Shown here piece by piece: positions 45,601 through 54,106 of a DNA stretch of 58,248 bases. Position numbers and translations under genes: made by a program. A model generated the notes under the pieces. That model was given only the letters and a program-made list of their open reading frames with translations, ran no database searches and was not told the origin of the DNA. This DNA is from Planctomycetia bacterium (GTDB taxonomy: Bacteria > Planctomycetota > Planctomycetia > Pirellulales > Thermoguttaceae): NCBI GenBank assembly GCA_030539035.1, contig JAUNSU010000011.1, positions 1-58,248 of the forward strand, given 5' to 3'. Position 1 is the stretch's first letter. Every line of letters starts with the position of its first letter.

Positions 45601-46130
45601 CGTCCGAAAATCCGGAGAAAAAGAAAGATCCCCTTTGGATGGAAGAAAACCGGAAATGCACTTCCGAAATGGGATCGTTTATCTCTTTCCTTTACGACAA
45701 GGAGTATCTCTACATCGGGATCGAATGCAAAAAAGCGGCGGGAATCGATTATAAAAAAGACAATCGTCCTCGGGAAAGGGACTTTGATCTGAGTTCTTTC
45801 GATCGGATCGAAATTCAGATCGACGCCGATCGCGATTATACTTCCGCCTGGAAGTTCGTCTTCGATTATCGCGGATGGGCGCAGGAGTCCCTTTGGGACG
45901 ATTACAACTGGAATCCCAAAATGTTCATCGCCAACAGGGAAGACAGTACCAACTGGTATCTGGAAATCGCGATATCTTGGGAAGAACTGATCGACCGTAT
46001 TCCCAATTCCGCCGATGTCTGGAATATCGCGATTCGCCGGATTGTTCCCGGCATCGGACAGGAGTGCTGGAATGCAGATTATTCCATGAAAGGAGAAAAC
46101 GGATTCGGTTTTCTTACCTTTGGTTTTTAG
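42630..46130 (+). CDS. Exported YCF48/BNR-repeat protein with C-terminal CBM9-like domain
   Basis: This 1166-residue protein has a signal sequence (first 44 residues, ending LHAQG). Residues 135-460 hold six or seven BNR/YCF48-type blades; the Asp boxes read TSDGGIHW, TEDGGKSW, STDSGKTW, SNDGGISW, SQDGGSSW and SRDGGRSW, with AVGDLGTIL-type strands. A mixed middle part (about 470-960) has helical TPR-like stretches. The last 200 residues resemble CBM9/DOMON domains of exported sugar-binding proteins (DGKFEPEIWSSAERV, then DRIEIQIDADRDY). No catalytic centre is visible, so binding or assembly is more likely than hydrolysis. The ribosome site is weak. It meets the converging isomerase gene six bases away. 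Confidence 0.78.
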   Translation: MMGSFQKNVFAFLCNKKITIFFLIFFMEGSLLYDLSSLHAQGWKMYVDEIKKESAGKKAGNKDPFLPDRREDPGPAPHKNSSARSPENKRSGIRGTLGFDQILGSDYRTDSANPSPEIPDADKDRQSRPKAIPSCRALTAMRNSASLNDLFFTDPLHGWVVGDRGTLWTTSDGGIHWNLVPLPVDADLYSVHFINPDLGMIAGGSLLSSTQNGQGTILRTEDGGKSWKIIEHHSFPILRKVCFRDPANVLIAGDSSELYPGGLFHSTDSGKTWTADTGNRNAGIADFCRAPGMDNTIGLTNNGSILSIKGSRRETISIPVGQYRLRDLSAGNSNAPIRMVGEAGMMLQSNDGGISWSRFSGNLGADLLHRFDLNTLFAYGPYIWTGGEPGSLIFYSQDGGSSWNSAFTGVRTPVRRIFFTDPQNGWAVGDLGTILASRDGGRSWSVQREGGKRLAFLALWGKGTNLPWDAFVQSAGEEGYLGRVHLLVRENNPKDLCDEIPLSLRIREAVLESGMDGLSESSAFHLDSDQYGLDPKKIMDLFNRDNDGKGLNKLREYLVRLLRIWRPSVLMIEDGNTDSISWILERELPLAIQQAADPLAYPEHFTLCRLDPWKTERVYRRKNPLGSGPRSLSDLASRESTPEKYDLKLDTSLFCPSLGRSVGEIARTARGFLIDRSPLVPKALYFEKVYSQKENAGSGFFDSLNIEYGSEARRIPQTELLSQREKLIQRASERRKILGITESLAQRQKESPRGEKYLLTAEIANLIGNPDPDLAVEALLTLGKEFWQYGDWLSAEEIYSLIPLKYPYCSSGRESLIWLVGFYSSREIFWRLQDKNRAVSAKIKVDPDHPAQSNQSRLAVDPSRTDNRLQNAQDLGKMIRELYPELYMDPRIRFPLAAARREQGFTQEAMKYYLNRSLISKDDLWGIRAKAEYWLLDPNRQALSPEEQICPLGSLSCRAVTKKPYLDGKFEPEIWSSAERVSLSAKRLKMPSENPEKKKDPLWMEENRKCTSEMGSFISFLYDKEYLYIGIECKKAAGIDYKKDNRPRERDFDLSSFDRIEIQIDADRDYTSAWKFVFDYRGWAQESLWDDYNWNPKMFIANREDSTNWYLEIAISWEELIDRIPNSADVWNIAIRRIVPGIGQECWNADYSMKGENGFGFLTFGF

Positions 46131-46136
46131 CGGATC

Positions 46137-47024
46137 TTATTTGGGAAATTGGACCGATCCGAGATATTTCAGGCTTTGCGGGATCTGATCCAGTACGACC
46201 GGAGATTCATCTTCGATGAAATAATACTTGACGCCAATTTCCTGAGCGGTTTTCAGAATTGCCGGATAATCCGCCTGTCCTGATCCGATCGCAACATCAT
46301 TATCAAGGCTTGTTCCCCCGGAAAGATCGCCTTTAATCCCTTTTTTCAGATCTTTTAAGTGGATCTGATACCAGCGATTCGGATATTTTTTCAGTAAAGC
46401 AACCGGATCTTGTCCGGGAAAAACGGTCCAGAGAATGTCCATCTGGAAAGAAACAAGATTGGGATCCGTTTCCTTGATCAAAAGATCCATTAACGTTCCG
46501 TCTTTATACGGCTGGAATTCATATCCATGATTGTGATAGAAGAAACGGATCCCTTCTTTTGCGAGAGCGGCGCCCGCTTTATTGAAGACGGCGGCGGCAT
46601 TTCGACAGGCGGCTTCATCAAAAGGTTTTTTGTGTCCGATCCAGGCGCAGCCGACTGCTTCCAAGCCCAGTTCTTTTGCTTTTTTGGCAACGGTTTCCGG
46701 ATCTTTTTTCAGCTCATCGAAGGACCAATGTGCGCAAACCGCTTTCATGTCGTATTTTTTAAGGAGGGAAAGAAGTTCTTTCGGAGGAATCGCCTTCATT
46801 AAATTCCCATCCAGTTCAAGATACTTGAATCCGAATTTTTTTGCGTATTCCAGCGTCTGATAAGGATCAACCTTGGTTGTTGCCCGAAGACTGTAGGTTT
46901 CCAGTCCCACCGGTCCCTGGAATTCTTCGTTCGTTCCGACTCCATACTTTCCTGTTTGTGCAAAGAGAGCGGATCCGCTCATCAGTACAATGGTAAAAAC
47001 AAAGCTCAAAACTCGTTTCATCAT
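46137..47024 (-). CDS. Exported sugar isomerase/epimerase-like TIM-barrel protein
   Basis: AAAAGGA six bases upstream selects ATG 47024 (295 residues); the longer frame to 47060 lacks a site. A signal peptide ends near ALFAQ. The rest is the xylose isomerase-like/AP-endonuclease-2 barrel: GLETYSLRA, FKYLELDG, AVCAHWSFDEL, FFYHNHGYEF (likely metal ligand His/Glu region), FQMDILWTVFPGQDP and WYQIHLKDLKKG. Relatives in Planctomycetota are exported and are linked to inositol or 3-keto-sugar use. The exact substrate cannot be told. Confidence 0.85.
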   Translation of the reverse strand: MMKRVLSFVFTIVLMSGSALFAQTGKYGVGTNEEFQGPVGLETYSLRATTKVDPYQTLEYAKKFGFKYLELDGNLMKAIPPKELLSLLKKYDMKAVCAHWSFDELKKDPETVAKKAKELGLEAVGCAWIGHKKPFDEAACRNAAAVFNKAGAALAKEGIRFFYHNHGYEFQPYKDGTLMDLLIKETDPNLVSFQMDILWTVFPGQDPVALLKKYPNRWYQIHLKDLKKGIKGDLSGGTSLDNDVAIGSGQADYPAILKTAQEIGVKYYFIEDESPVVLDQIPQSLKYLGSVQFPK

Positions 47025-47134
47025 TTTTTTCCTTTTCTGTAAATGGCTCTTGAAATACATTTTTCCGCAAAATGGAGATTACGCACAAAAATTTGCACTT
47101 CCGTTCTGCGTTCGATTCAGCAGACTTATTTTAT

Positions 47135-47162
47135 TATGTCCGAAAAAAAACATAAATCAATA
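47135..47162 (-). promoter_or_regulatory. Possible promoter of the isomerase-like gene
   Basis: On the minus strand TTGATT (47162-47157), 16 bases, CATAAT (47140-47135). Confidence 0.4.
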
Positions 47163-47226
47163 AGCGGATCTCCTTTTTCCGAAAATAATTGATAAAAATT
47201 TAGCGAAATATAGAATACAGTACATA

Positions 47227-47271
47227 TATCACAAGGGGGTACTTTTTCCCTAATCGTAATTTTTTGTGATA
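47227..47271. promoter_or_regulatory. Inverted repeat upstream of the GTPase operon promoter
   Basis: TATCACAA (47227-47234) and TTGTGATA (47264-47271) are perfect inverses, 29 bases apart, ending 47 bases before the -35. They could be two binding half-sites or a DNA loop anchor. TCACA/TGTGA halves recall CRP-type sites, but the spacing is wrong for one dimer. Confidence 0.4.
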
Positions 47272-47318
47272 ATTCAGGCTTAAGATGGAGAAAAAAAAGG
47301 ATTTTTAGAACTTTTTAC

Positions 47319-47347
47319 TTGACATTTTCTGTATATTTTGGTCTAAT
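47319..47347 (+). promoter_or_regulatory. Promoter of the GTPase operon
   Basis: TTGACA (47319-47324), 17-base spacer, TCTAAT (47342-47347). The leader to ATG 47454 is about 100 bases. Confidence 0.7.
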
Positions 47348-47453
47348 TTATGATAAGTGGGGTTTGTATCTTGATCTTTCACCTTTATCGGAAAATTTTT
47401 AAAGAAAAAAGATACTATTCGTCCAATGTTCAAAAACATCAAAAGGGAATAAA

Positions 47454-48752
47454 ATGAGTTCTGGCAAGAGTGAAAAAAACAATTCCGAACTGCTTTGTGA
47501 GAAGGTAACCTGCCCTCATTGCTGGAAGAGTTCCCCGGTCGAAGATATTCTTTGGATCGCGGAGGCTCCCGAACTGACGGGAGATGCGCGTCTTGGTGAA
47601 GCCGATAAACAGCGTTTTCTTCCTGCCCGCTTCGATATTAAAGGCAATGCTCTTGATCTGAAGGGATTTGCCTGCAAGAAGCTTGCCTGTCCGCATTGCC
47701 ATCTGGAGATTCCCCGGTCCTATCTGGAAATGGAGCCCTTCTTTATTTCCATCGTGGGTGCGCCCGCGTCCGGTAAATCCTGTTTTTTAACCTCGATGTG
47801 CTGGAATCTCCGAAAAATACTCCCCAACGAATTTGATCTGAACTTTCTGGATGCCGATCCGGAAATGAATGGGCATCTGCAGGAAGATGAAACGGCCCAG
47901 TTCTTAAACGATGATCCCGACGCCATTACCCGAATCAAGAAAACGGAGGCGGAAGGTGATATGTATAAAACGGTAATGATCAACGATCAGTACATCACCT
48001 ATCTTCAGCCGTATCTTTTCACTTTGAGTCCGGCTCAGGAGCATTTTAACGCCGCAGAAAGAAACCGGGTTTCCCGGACACTTACGATCTACGACAATGC
48101 GGGCGAAAGCTATCTCCCCATCCGGGACGGCGATGCCGCGTCCCTTCCGGTTACCCGGCACCTCGAACAGAGTAATTGCATTATGTTCACCTTCGATCCG
48201 ATTCAGGACAACCGGTTCCGCGCCGTTTGCACCAATCCTTCGAATGATCCCCAGCTGATCAAGGAAACATCGGACTCGTTCCTGAAATCTCCTTTGCGGC
48301 AGGAAATGGTTCTGGGAGAAATGATCAACCGAACCCGGTCCTATATCGGACTTCACTCCAGTGAAAAATACGATCGGCCCGTGATCATTGTCGTCACCAA
48401 ATTCGATGCCTGGAAAGATCTCGTTCCGGATCTCAGTATGAGGAATCCCTGGGCGAAAACGATCTCCTCCAATACGCCGGCATTTTTACTTAAAAAAGTA
48501 CAGGATGTTTCAAAAACCATTCGGGAACTCCTGAAAAAACATTTACCGGAAATGGTCGGAATGCTCGATCAGTTTGCGGACAACGTTACCTATATCCCGG
48601 TAAGCGCAACCGGCGGTCCTCCGATTCAGGATCCGAAGACGGGCAACTGGGGATTCAAGGCCAATTCCATAAAACCGATCTGGGTGGAGGTGCCTTTGCT
48701 TTACGCCTTGTCCCAAGCGGCGGACGGACTTGTTTGTGTTTCCAAAAAATAG
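47454..48752 (+). CDS. Zinc-ribbon P-loop GTPase (DO-GTPase2-like)
   Basis: The 432-residue protein starts with two C-x4-CPHC knuckles (near 15-23 and 74-83) that probably form one split zinc ribbon. The GTPase part follows: P-loop GAPASGKS (102-109), DNAGE (214-218) as the Walker B/G3 motif, and VTKFD (314-318) as the G4 motif, so guanine specificity is likely. This architecture recalls the DO-GTPase2 family placed in bacterial conflict systems with GAP1 proteins, a link from memory and not tested. The ribosome site is AAAAGGGA. It is the first gene of a four-gene operon, and a GAP1-like gene follows 20 bases downstream. Confidence 0.82.
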   Translation: MSSGKSEKNNSELLCEKVTCPHCWKSSPVEDILWIAEAPELTGDARLGEADKQRFLPARFDIKGNALDLKGFACKKLACPHCHLEIPRSYLEMEPFFISIVGAPASGKSCFLTSMCWNLRKILPNEFDLNFLDADPEMNGHLQEDETAQFLNDDPDAITRIKKTEAEGDMYKTVMINDQYITYLQPYLFTLSPAQEHFNAAERNRVSRTLTIYDNAGESYLPIRDGDAASLPVTRHLEQSNCIMFTFDPIQDNRFRAVCTNPSNDPQLIKETSDSFLKSPLRQEMVLGEMINRTRSYIGLHSSEKYDRPVIIVVTKFDAWKDLVPDLSMRNPWAKTISSNTPAFLLKKVQDVSKTIRELLKKHLPEMVGMLDQFADNVTYIPVSATGGPPIQDPKTGNWGFKANSIKPIWVEVPLLYALSQAADGLVCVSKK

Positions 48753-48772
48753 TACTCAGGGAGTCGGAACAG

Positions 48773-49990
48773 ATGCCAAAAGAACTCGTATACACTTCGT
48801 CGATTCAGGGCCTGAAACAGGGTTCGCGGGGATTTTGTACGGTTGCAATGTCGCCGGCACTTCCGCCGAATCTGATCGTAATGCTTGAATCGCTCAGCGG
48901 ATATCGGCATTTATATCCCCCCAACACGCCGGAAGCGGCCCGAAATCCGGTCGTTTTCTCCCATCTCTCCTTTACGCTTACCGAAAAGGAATATCATGTT
49001 TTCAGCCGGGTCGCCGACGCCGGACTGGATTATTCGGGAAGAACGAATAAAATCGCCGATCATCTTGTTTTCGACGCGGCCGAACTCCCGCAGTACGATC
49101 CGGTTTCCCTGTTGAAAACGGAAAGTACTTTTTTAAATCGATGGGAAGGATCTCCCCGTCTTTTAAATGAAAGCCGGCCCCTGATTCAATCCCAAGCCGG
49201 GCCAGCGATCTGTTCCTTATGGAAAACGGCGGCAGGCGATCCCGGATGGGCGGGACATATTGCCGCGTCTGTCGAGAAAGGACGATCCGTTGTCCTTATT
49301 TACCGGCCGGGCCAAAATATTGCGGCGCTCATCGCGGAAGCGATTGCCCTTCTTCCGCCGGCGTTGAGATGGAAAGCGGGATTTCATACATTTTGTTCGA
49401 AAATTCCCCCTCGGGTCAACTGCCTGATCAAAGCGGCTCCCGCAGGGACCCCGGAAGAATCCGGACTTCGTGCTCTTCCGGATTCGCTGACCATTGATTT
49501 AACGCGCAATCCCGCCGATTATGTTCTGAACGAACTCCGGTTAAGCGATCTGGAACGCCGATATATCCATTTGGCCCGAACCGGCGAGATCCTTCAGGAG
49601 AAGAAATCCGACGATAAAGTCCTGATCACCCGCAAGGTTCCTTTGGTCAACGGGAACAATCCGTTCAAGGGACAGGAAGACAATCTGATCCTGTCGTCGA
49701 TGGGAAAATCCTCTCCTCTCAATGTTGAAAAGCCTCTTGAATTCGGTGATCGGCAGGATACAATCAACCTTTTGGATTCCTATTATGAGGACCTGAAAAA
49801 GAAAGAAAAAAAATCGGGATGGATCAGCGGTCTCCTTATCGGGATTTCGATTCTGCTGATTTTGACCGGCATCGGACTTTTGGGATATTGCTTCGTCTAT
49901 AAAAAAGGAGGCCAGAACAACCCGCCGGTCGGGATACCCGTTTCTTCCCCTTCTGAAGATTTGCCTTTACGGCCTGAAAAGGATTTGTAA
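48773..49990 (+). CDS. GAP1-like (GTPase-associated) protein with C-terminal membrane anchor
   Basis: The start at 48773 (MPKELVYTSSIQGLKQGSRG) follows AGGGAG; the longer frame from 48734 overlaps the GTPase gene. The 405 residues open with a segment typical of GAP1 N-terminal domains: YTSS, GFCTVAMSPALPPNLIVMLESLSGYRHLYPP-type spacing, and FSHLSFTLTEKEYHVFSRVADAGLDYSGR. A hydrophobic helix near 345-375 (ISGLLIGISILLILTGIGLLGYC) anchors it in the membrane. GAP1 proteins partner GTPases of this type. Role inferred from family and context only. Confidence 0.75.
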   Translation: MPKELVYTSSIQGLKQGSRGFCTVAMSPALPPNLIVMLESLSGYRHLYPPNTPEAARNPVVFSHLSFTLTEKEYHVFSRVADAGLDYSGRTNKIADHLVFDAAELPQYDPVSLLKTESTFLNRWEGSPRLLNESRPLIQSQAGPAICSLWKTAAGDPGWAGHIAASVEKGRSVVLIYRPGQNIAALIAEAIALLPPALRWKAGFHTFCSKIPPRVNCLIKAAPAGTPEESGLRALPDSLTIDLTRNPADYVLNELRLSDLERRYIHLARTGEILQEKKSDDKVLITRKVPLVNGNNPFKGQEDNLILSSMGKSSPLNVEKPLEFGDRQDTINLLDSYYEDLKKKEKKSGWISGLLIGISILLILTGIGLLGYCFVYKKGGQNNPPVGIPVSSPSEDLPLRPEKDL

Positions 49991-49993
49991 GCG

Positions 49994-52900
49994 ATGATTG
50001 ACTATCAAACATTAATCGATAAAATGCTCGCGGCGGTCGATATGCCGGATCTCCCTCTCGACCAATTGCAGGGACTCTCCGGCCAATATGCGGAAGCTTG
50101 CGCGGACGCCAATCAGCGGTTGGCGCGCTGCGGACAATTTCTGCGCGTCGGCAACAGTGCGGAAGCGATCCGATTGGCTGATTCGACTCCTCCTCTTCTG
50201 GACATCTGCAATATTCTGGATTACTCCGATCGGGATGAATGGTTCGAGATGTGTAAAAGTCTTCATCTGGCCGTTCCCGCGGTAATTAACCATACGATCG
50301 TTGAACAGCTGAACAACGCCTATAATCTTTATTACAATATCGAGGATCTTCTCAAGGAAAATCGAAAGCTCGCTCTTTTGCGCGCTCCTCTTGATAAGCG
50401 CCTGAACGTTCTCCGTCAACTCGCGGAAAAGGAACCTCAAAATATCATCTGGTCCGAAATGATCGATGAATATGAAAAAATCCGTATCGAAGAACTTGGA
50501 ACAGCCTTTCAGAAAGCCAAAAAATCGGAAGATCCCGTTTCCGCGATCACCGCGATCGGAAAAGAACTTGAATCGACAAAATGGACCAATTCGCCTCCCG
50601 AAAGTCTGCTCAGGGAAGTGAAAAACTGGCTCGATAATTCCGCGTTCCAACTCGGTTTGATCCAGCTGCGCGGAACGGCGGAGCGTTTGCACAAAGCCTT
50701 TCGGGACAATGATCTCGAAAATGCAAAGACCTGGAATGGACAATGGAACGATTATCTGCGCCAGAAAAAGATCCCGTACGCCAAGATCCCCAACGAAATT
50801 AAAAAATACTATGTTCCCGCCGCGAACTGGATCAAGGAATGTGATGCGAAAAAGGAACGCGAACGAAGACTCGATGAAAAAATTCTGCTCCTTAAAGAAG
50901 AGATCCAGTCGGAAAACGATATCGATACGATCATTGCCCATTTTAACACGCTGGAGAAATTGCTCGGAACAGAAGGCCGAATGATCCCCAGCGATGTCTT
51001 CGAACTTTACGCGGCCCGTATCAAGGATCATCAGCGAAAAAAACGCCAAAAGCAGTTTTTCATCACCGGAATTGCCGGATTGACCGGGTTGATCATGCTT
51101 GTCAGTATTCTCTTTTTCGCGAAAGCCTACGCAAAGTACGGGCGGATCAAAAAGACATTTCAGCAAGCGGATATTGCTCTTAATGATTATCAGACTTGGT
51201 TTGAAACCGGATCAGGAACCGTCGATTCCTCGGATCATTCCCGAGAAATCCTTTCGAGCCTTGTCAAGGATTATCCCGAACTGTCCGGCGATCCGCGATA
51301 CGCAAATATTGAGGCCCGCGCAAAGAAATTGGATGAAGAAGACAATCAGCGAAAAGATAATCTGAAAGATCTGATGAAAAAGGCAGAAGATTCTCTGATG
51401 GTCTCCGACAGCTCAGGAGATATCGTTCCCAAGCCGGCTTTACTTTCTGAAATGGAAAATTTGATTCGATCTTCGGAAGAAAAGAAGAATTATGAAGATC
51501 TGAAAAAGAAATTCGAAATCATGTTTACTCTTCAACGAGGAAAAATGGAAAAAAAAGTCCAGAATCTTGTTGAACAGATCTCGCAGAAAATCGATTCCCT
51601 GAAGAAAAATCAGTCGCTTTCTCCGGAGGAACTTTTAGGCGAATCGGACACGATCAAAGCCGAAATATCAAAACTGGACGGATATAAAGTCTTCGATAAA
51701 GATTTGGCCGAAAAAATTGGTTTATATCAGCAGAATTTGCAGACGGAATTGGGGACAGTCGTCTCCGATACGGAAAAGGAGATCGAAATTCGAAAAGAAC
51801 TGAACGGAATTACCGAGAAAATCGGATTTCTTCCGCAGTTCCTCGAAGAACTCGAAAAGCATTCCGCGCAATATCCCCAATCCAGCATTACCCGAGATCT
51901 GGCAACGATCAAAAAGGAAAAGGAAGCGCAGGATATCGTATCAACCTGGAATACTTTTATAGAAGAGAATTATCGTCTTTTCTCCCAGTATGGAGATACA
52001 CGAAAAGAATCCGATGATTTTTTTGCGGCCTTTGAAAAGATCAAAAATGCGGACGCCTCCATTCCGGAAGTTGCCGATGTTGAACAGCACATGGATCAAT
52101 TCCAAGCGCTGATCGCCGCCGGAGGACGACAAACGATCACGGAAACACTGGACCGTTTTCTTTCCAATTACAATACTCCTCTTTGGTGCTGCATACACAA
52201 GGAAGCGGCAAAAGAAAACTATTATTATTTTGCGAATAATCCAAGCGGAGAAAAGATCACTTATAAAAAAAGCGGCATCGATCCTGATGATCCTCATGCA
52301 AGATCGTTGACCGAAGAAGAGTTGGGAAATATGAAAGAAGCGCCTCATTATCTGGCCGTTTCCGAATGTATTCAATTGATGCGGCCTGTTCTTGCCGGAA
52401 AAGTTTCCTATACCATGTTCGATTGGTATAAAATGATCAATGAAATCCTGTTGAAGTTCAATCCTCAGAAATTCGACGGAATGGATCCTTTGATCAAGAT
52501 CTTTTTTCTCCGTAATATCATCGATATCCTGAACAGCGATCCTTTTTGCGCCAAGTATATTTCTCCCATAAAAAAGGCATTGGAACATCCTTCCGCAAAT
52601 TATGAGATCGACTGGTTAAATCCGGAGAGCGATCAAATGGATGAACAGAGAATTTTGGCGCGGCAGCTGCTGGGAAATCTTCAAACCGAATTCGGAAATG
52701 CCGGCCGAATTATCGAAGAAGCTCACCTTTTCGTAATACCGTTCAATCGAAAATACGAATGGATCGGATTCCTCCGCGATTATCAGGGATCCTGGTCGCT
52801 GGTCAAAAAGGAAGAGAATCCGCTTGGATCCGGAGCCTTGTATATTTGTCGAAAGCCCGATCAAAAAGGAAACGCTCAATTCATCGAAATCGGATATTCC

Positions 52901-53002
52901 TCCGACGATGAATACAAGATCGATGAGGAAGCTCATAAAAATCTTCTTTCCGGACTTCCGGTTTACATATCCCGAAATCGGGATTTCCCGATCGGAAATT
53001 AA
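49994..53002 (+). CDS. Large membrane protein with coiled coils, unknown (GTPase operon)
   Basis: The start at 49994 lies three bases after the previous stop, with AAAAGGA inside that gene, so translation is coupled. The 1002-residue protein has a helical N-terminal half (about 1-350), one transmembrane helix near 356-376 (ITGIAGLTGLIMLVSILFFA), long coiled-coil-rich stretches (about 380-660), and a C-terminal domain of about 340 residues. No enzyme motif is seen. The single helix suggests N-terminal part inside and coiled-coil part outside, or the reverse. Not recognised; context implies a structural or signalling partner of the GTPase. Confidence 0.75.
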   Translation: MIDYQTLIDKMLAAVDMPDLPLDQLQGLSGQYAEACADANQRLARCGQFLRVGNSAEAIRLADSTPPLLDICNILDYSDRDEWFEMCKSLHLAVPAVINHTIVEQLNNAYNLYYNIEDLLKENRKLALLRAPLDKRLNVLRQLAEKEPQNIIWSEMIDEYEKIRIEELGTAFQKAKKSEDPVSAITAIGKELESTKWTNSPPESLLREVKNWLDNSAFQLGLIQLRGTAERLHKAFRDNDLENAKTWNGQWNDYLRQKKIPYAKIPNEIKKYYVPAANWIKECDAKKERERRLDEKILLLKEEIQSENDIDTIIAHFNTLEKLLGTEGRMIPSDVFELYAARIKDHQRKKRQKQFFITGIAGLTGLIMLVSILFFAKAYAKYGRIKKTFQQADIALNDYQTWFETGSGTVDSSDHSREILSSLVKDYPELSGDPRYANIEARAKKLDEEDNQRKDNLKDLMKKAEDSLMVSDSSGDIVPKPALLSEMENLIRSSEEKKNYEDLKKKFEIMFTLQRGKMEKKVQNLVEQISQKIDSLKKNQSLSPEELLGESDTIKAEISKLDGYKVFDKDLAEKIGLYQQNLQTELGTVVSDTEKEIEIRKELNGITEKIGFLPQFLEELEKHSAQYPQSSITRDLATIKKEKEAQDIVSTWNTFIEENYRLFSQYGDTRKESDDFFAAFEKIKNADASIPEVADVEQHMDQFQALIAAGGRQTITETLDRFLSNYNTPLWCCIHKEAAKENYYYFANNPSGEKITYKKSGIDPDDPHARSLTEEELGNMKEAPHYLAVSECIQLMRPVLAGKVSYTMFDWYKMINEILLKFNPQKFDGMDPLIKIFFLRNIIDILNSDPFCAKYISPIKKALEHPSANYEIDWLNPESDQMDEQRILARQLLGNLQTEFGNAGRIIEEAHLFVIPFNRKYEWIGFLRDYQGSWSLVKKEENPLGSGALYICRKPDQKGNAQFIEIGYSSDDEYKIDEEAHKNLLSGLPVYISRNRDFPIGN

Positions 53003-53023
53003 TATTGTGCGAAGGAAATGGAA

Positions 53024-53917
53024 ATGGCAATGTACACTCGAATACGCGGAAAAATTCATGGTCCTTTCGATGAGTCCCAGATCCAGGAGATGATTCAAAA
53101 CGGAAGGATCGGCCGTTTTAACGATGTATCCGAAGATGGAAAAACGTGGATCAAGGCAAGCGAGATCCCCGATCTCTTTCCTGCCCGGCATTCCGCTTCC
53201 CGATCTTCTTCTCAGAACGATTTGACCCTTAATGAAGCCTCTGCGGCAAAACCGGAAGATCAGCAATGGTTCCTCAGTAATGATGGTATTACAGGAACCG
53301 GACCGTTTTCCATGCGTGAAATCAAGGCAATGGCCGCCGCCGGAAAAGCCAATCCGGCAACGACCCTTGTCTGGAGACAGGGGGAAAACGCACAGGTTCT
53401 GCAATCGGTCCCCGAATATCTCGATACAGGAGCCGCAAAAAATAAAACTTCCGAAGACGATATTCCCGTTGCCGCTTCCGTTTCTTCCGGAAAGGAGAAT
53501 ATCGCCGGATCCTCGGCGGAGATATGCCCCTTCTGCAAAAAAACGGTCTTTACGGGAACCGCCTTTTGCCCCCATTGCGGCAAAGCGCTTCCAAAGAAAA
53601 AGAATACAAACGAGATCGTCGGCCGCTGCAAGGAATGCAATACTCCGCTCACGGGCAATATGCGGATCTGTCCCCGCTGCGGAACCGTTCCCGTCTTTGC
53701 GGATCAGGTTCCGAAAAATCGTGTTGTCTATATCCTGCTCGCTCTTTTATTCTGCGGCCTTTTTGGCGCGCATAATTTTTACGCAAAGAGAAAAGAAACC
53801 GCGCTCAAGCAATTGCTTCTCACGGTTACTATTGTCGGATCGCCCATCACTGCGATCTGGTGTCTGGTGGAAGCCTTTACCGTATCGGTTGACGGCGACG
53901 GCGTTCCCATGGTTTAA
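53024..53917 (+). CDS. GYF-GYF-zinc-ribbon-TM2 membrane protein
   Basis: The start at 53024 is seven bases after GAAGGA (53011-53016); ATGs at 53018 and 53030 are in frame. The 297 residues contain two GYF_2-type domains (MYTRIRGKIHGPFDESQI from residue 3, and QWFLSNDGITGTGPFSMREI near 82), which bind proline-rich peptides. Two zinc-ribbon pairs follow (CPFC / CPHCG and CKEC / CPRCG, about 165-225). A C-terminal TM2 domain ends the protein: VVYILLALLFCGLFGAHNFYAKR and a second helix near 275. Start and domain order are clear. It probably recruits or displays a partner at the membrane. Confidence 0.85.
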   Translation: MAMYTRIRGKIHGPFDESQIQEMIQNGRIGRFNDVSEDGKTWIKASEIPDLFPARHSASRSSSQNDLTLNEASAAKPEDQQWFLSNDGITGTGPFSMREIKAMAAAGKANPATTLVWRQGENAQVLQSVPEYLDTGAAKNKTSEDDIPVAASVSSGKENIAGSSAEICPFCKKTVFTGTAFCPHCGKALPKKKNTNEIVGRCKECNTPLTGNMRICPRCGTVPVFADQVPKNRVVYILLALLFCGLFGAHNFYAKRKETALKQLLLTVTIVGSPITAIWCLVEAFTVSVDGDGVPMV

Positions 53918-54106
53918 GACATGATCTTTTCAGATTATTGCCCGGTTTTTGTCGGAACAGAGCAAAATTCATCCTCAACAGGGAGAAAGCGCAAACCATC
54001 AGACCTTCAGGAAAATCAGTTCCCGTTGTTTCCCTGTAAAAAAATCGGAAATATTTTGACCGCAATATTCACAATTTAAATCGAAAGTACAAAAGGAGAT
54101 CGATCA

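Larger units (their letters stand above)
47025..47453. other. Divergent intergenic region isomerase / GTPase operon
   Basis: The 429-base AT-rich gap holds the promoters and inverted repeat listed separately. No RNA gene or ORF is seen. Confidence 0.6.

Noticed and set aside
53980..54047. Terminator after the GYF-TM2 gene (ACAGGGA / TCCCTGT)
   Set aside because: The stem is followed by an A-tract, not a T-tract, on the plus strand, and there is a long loop.
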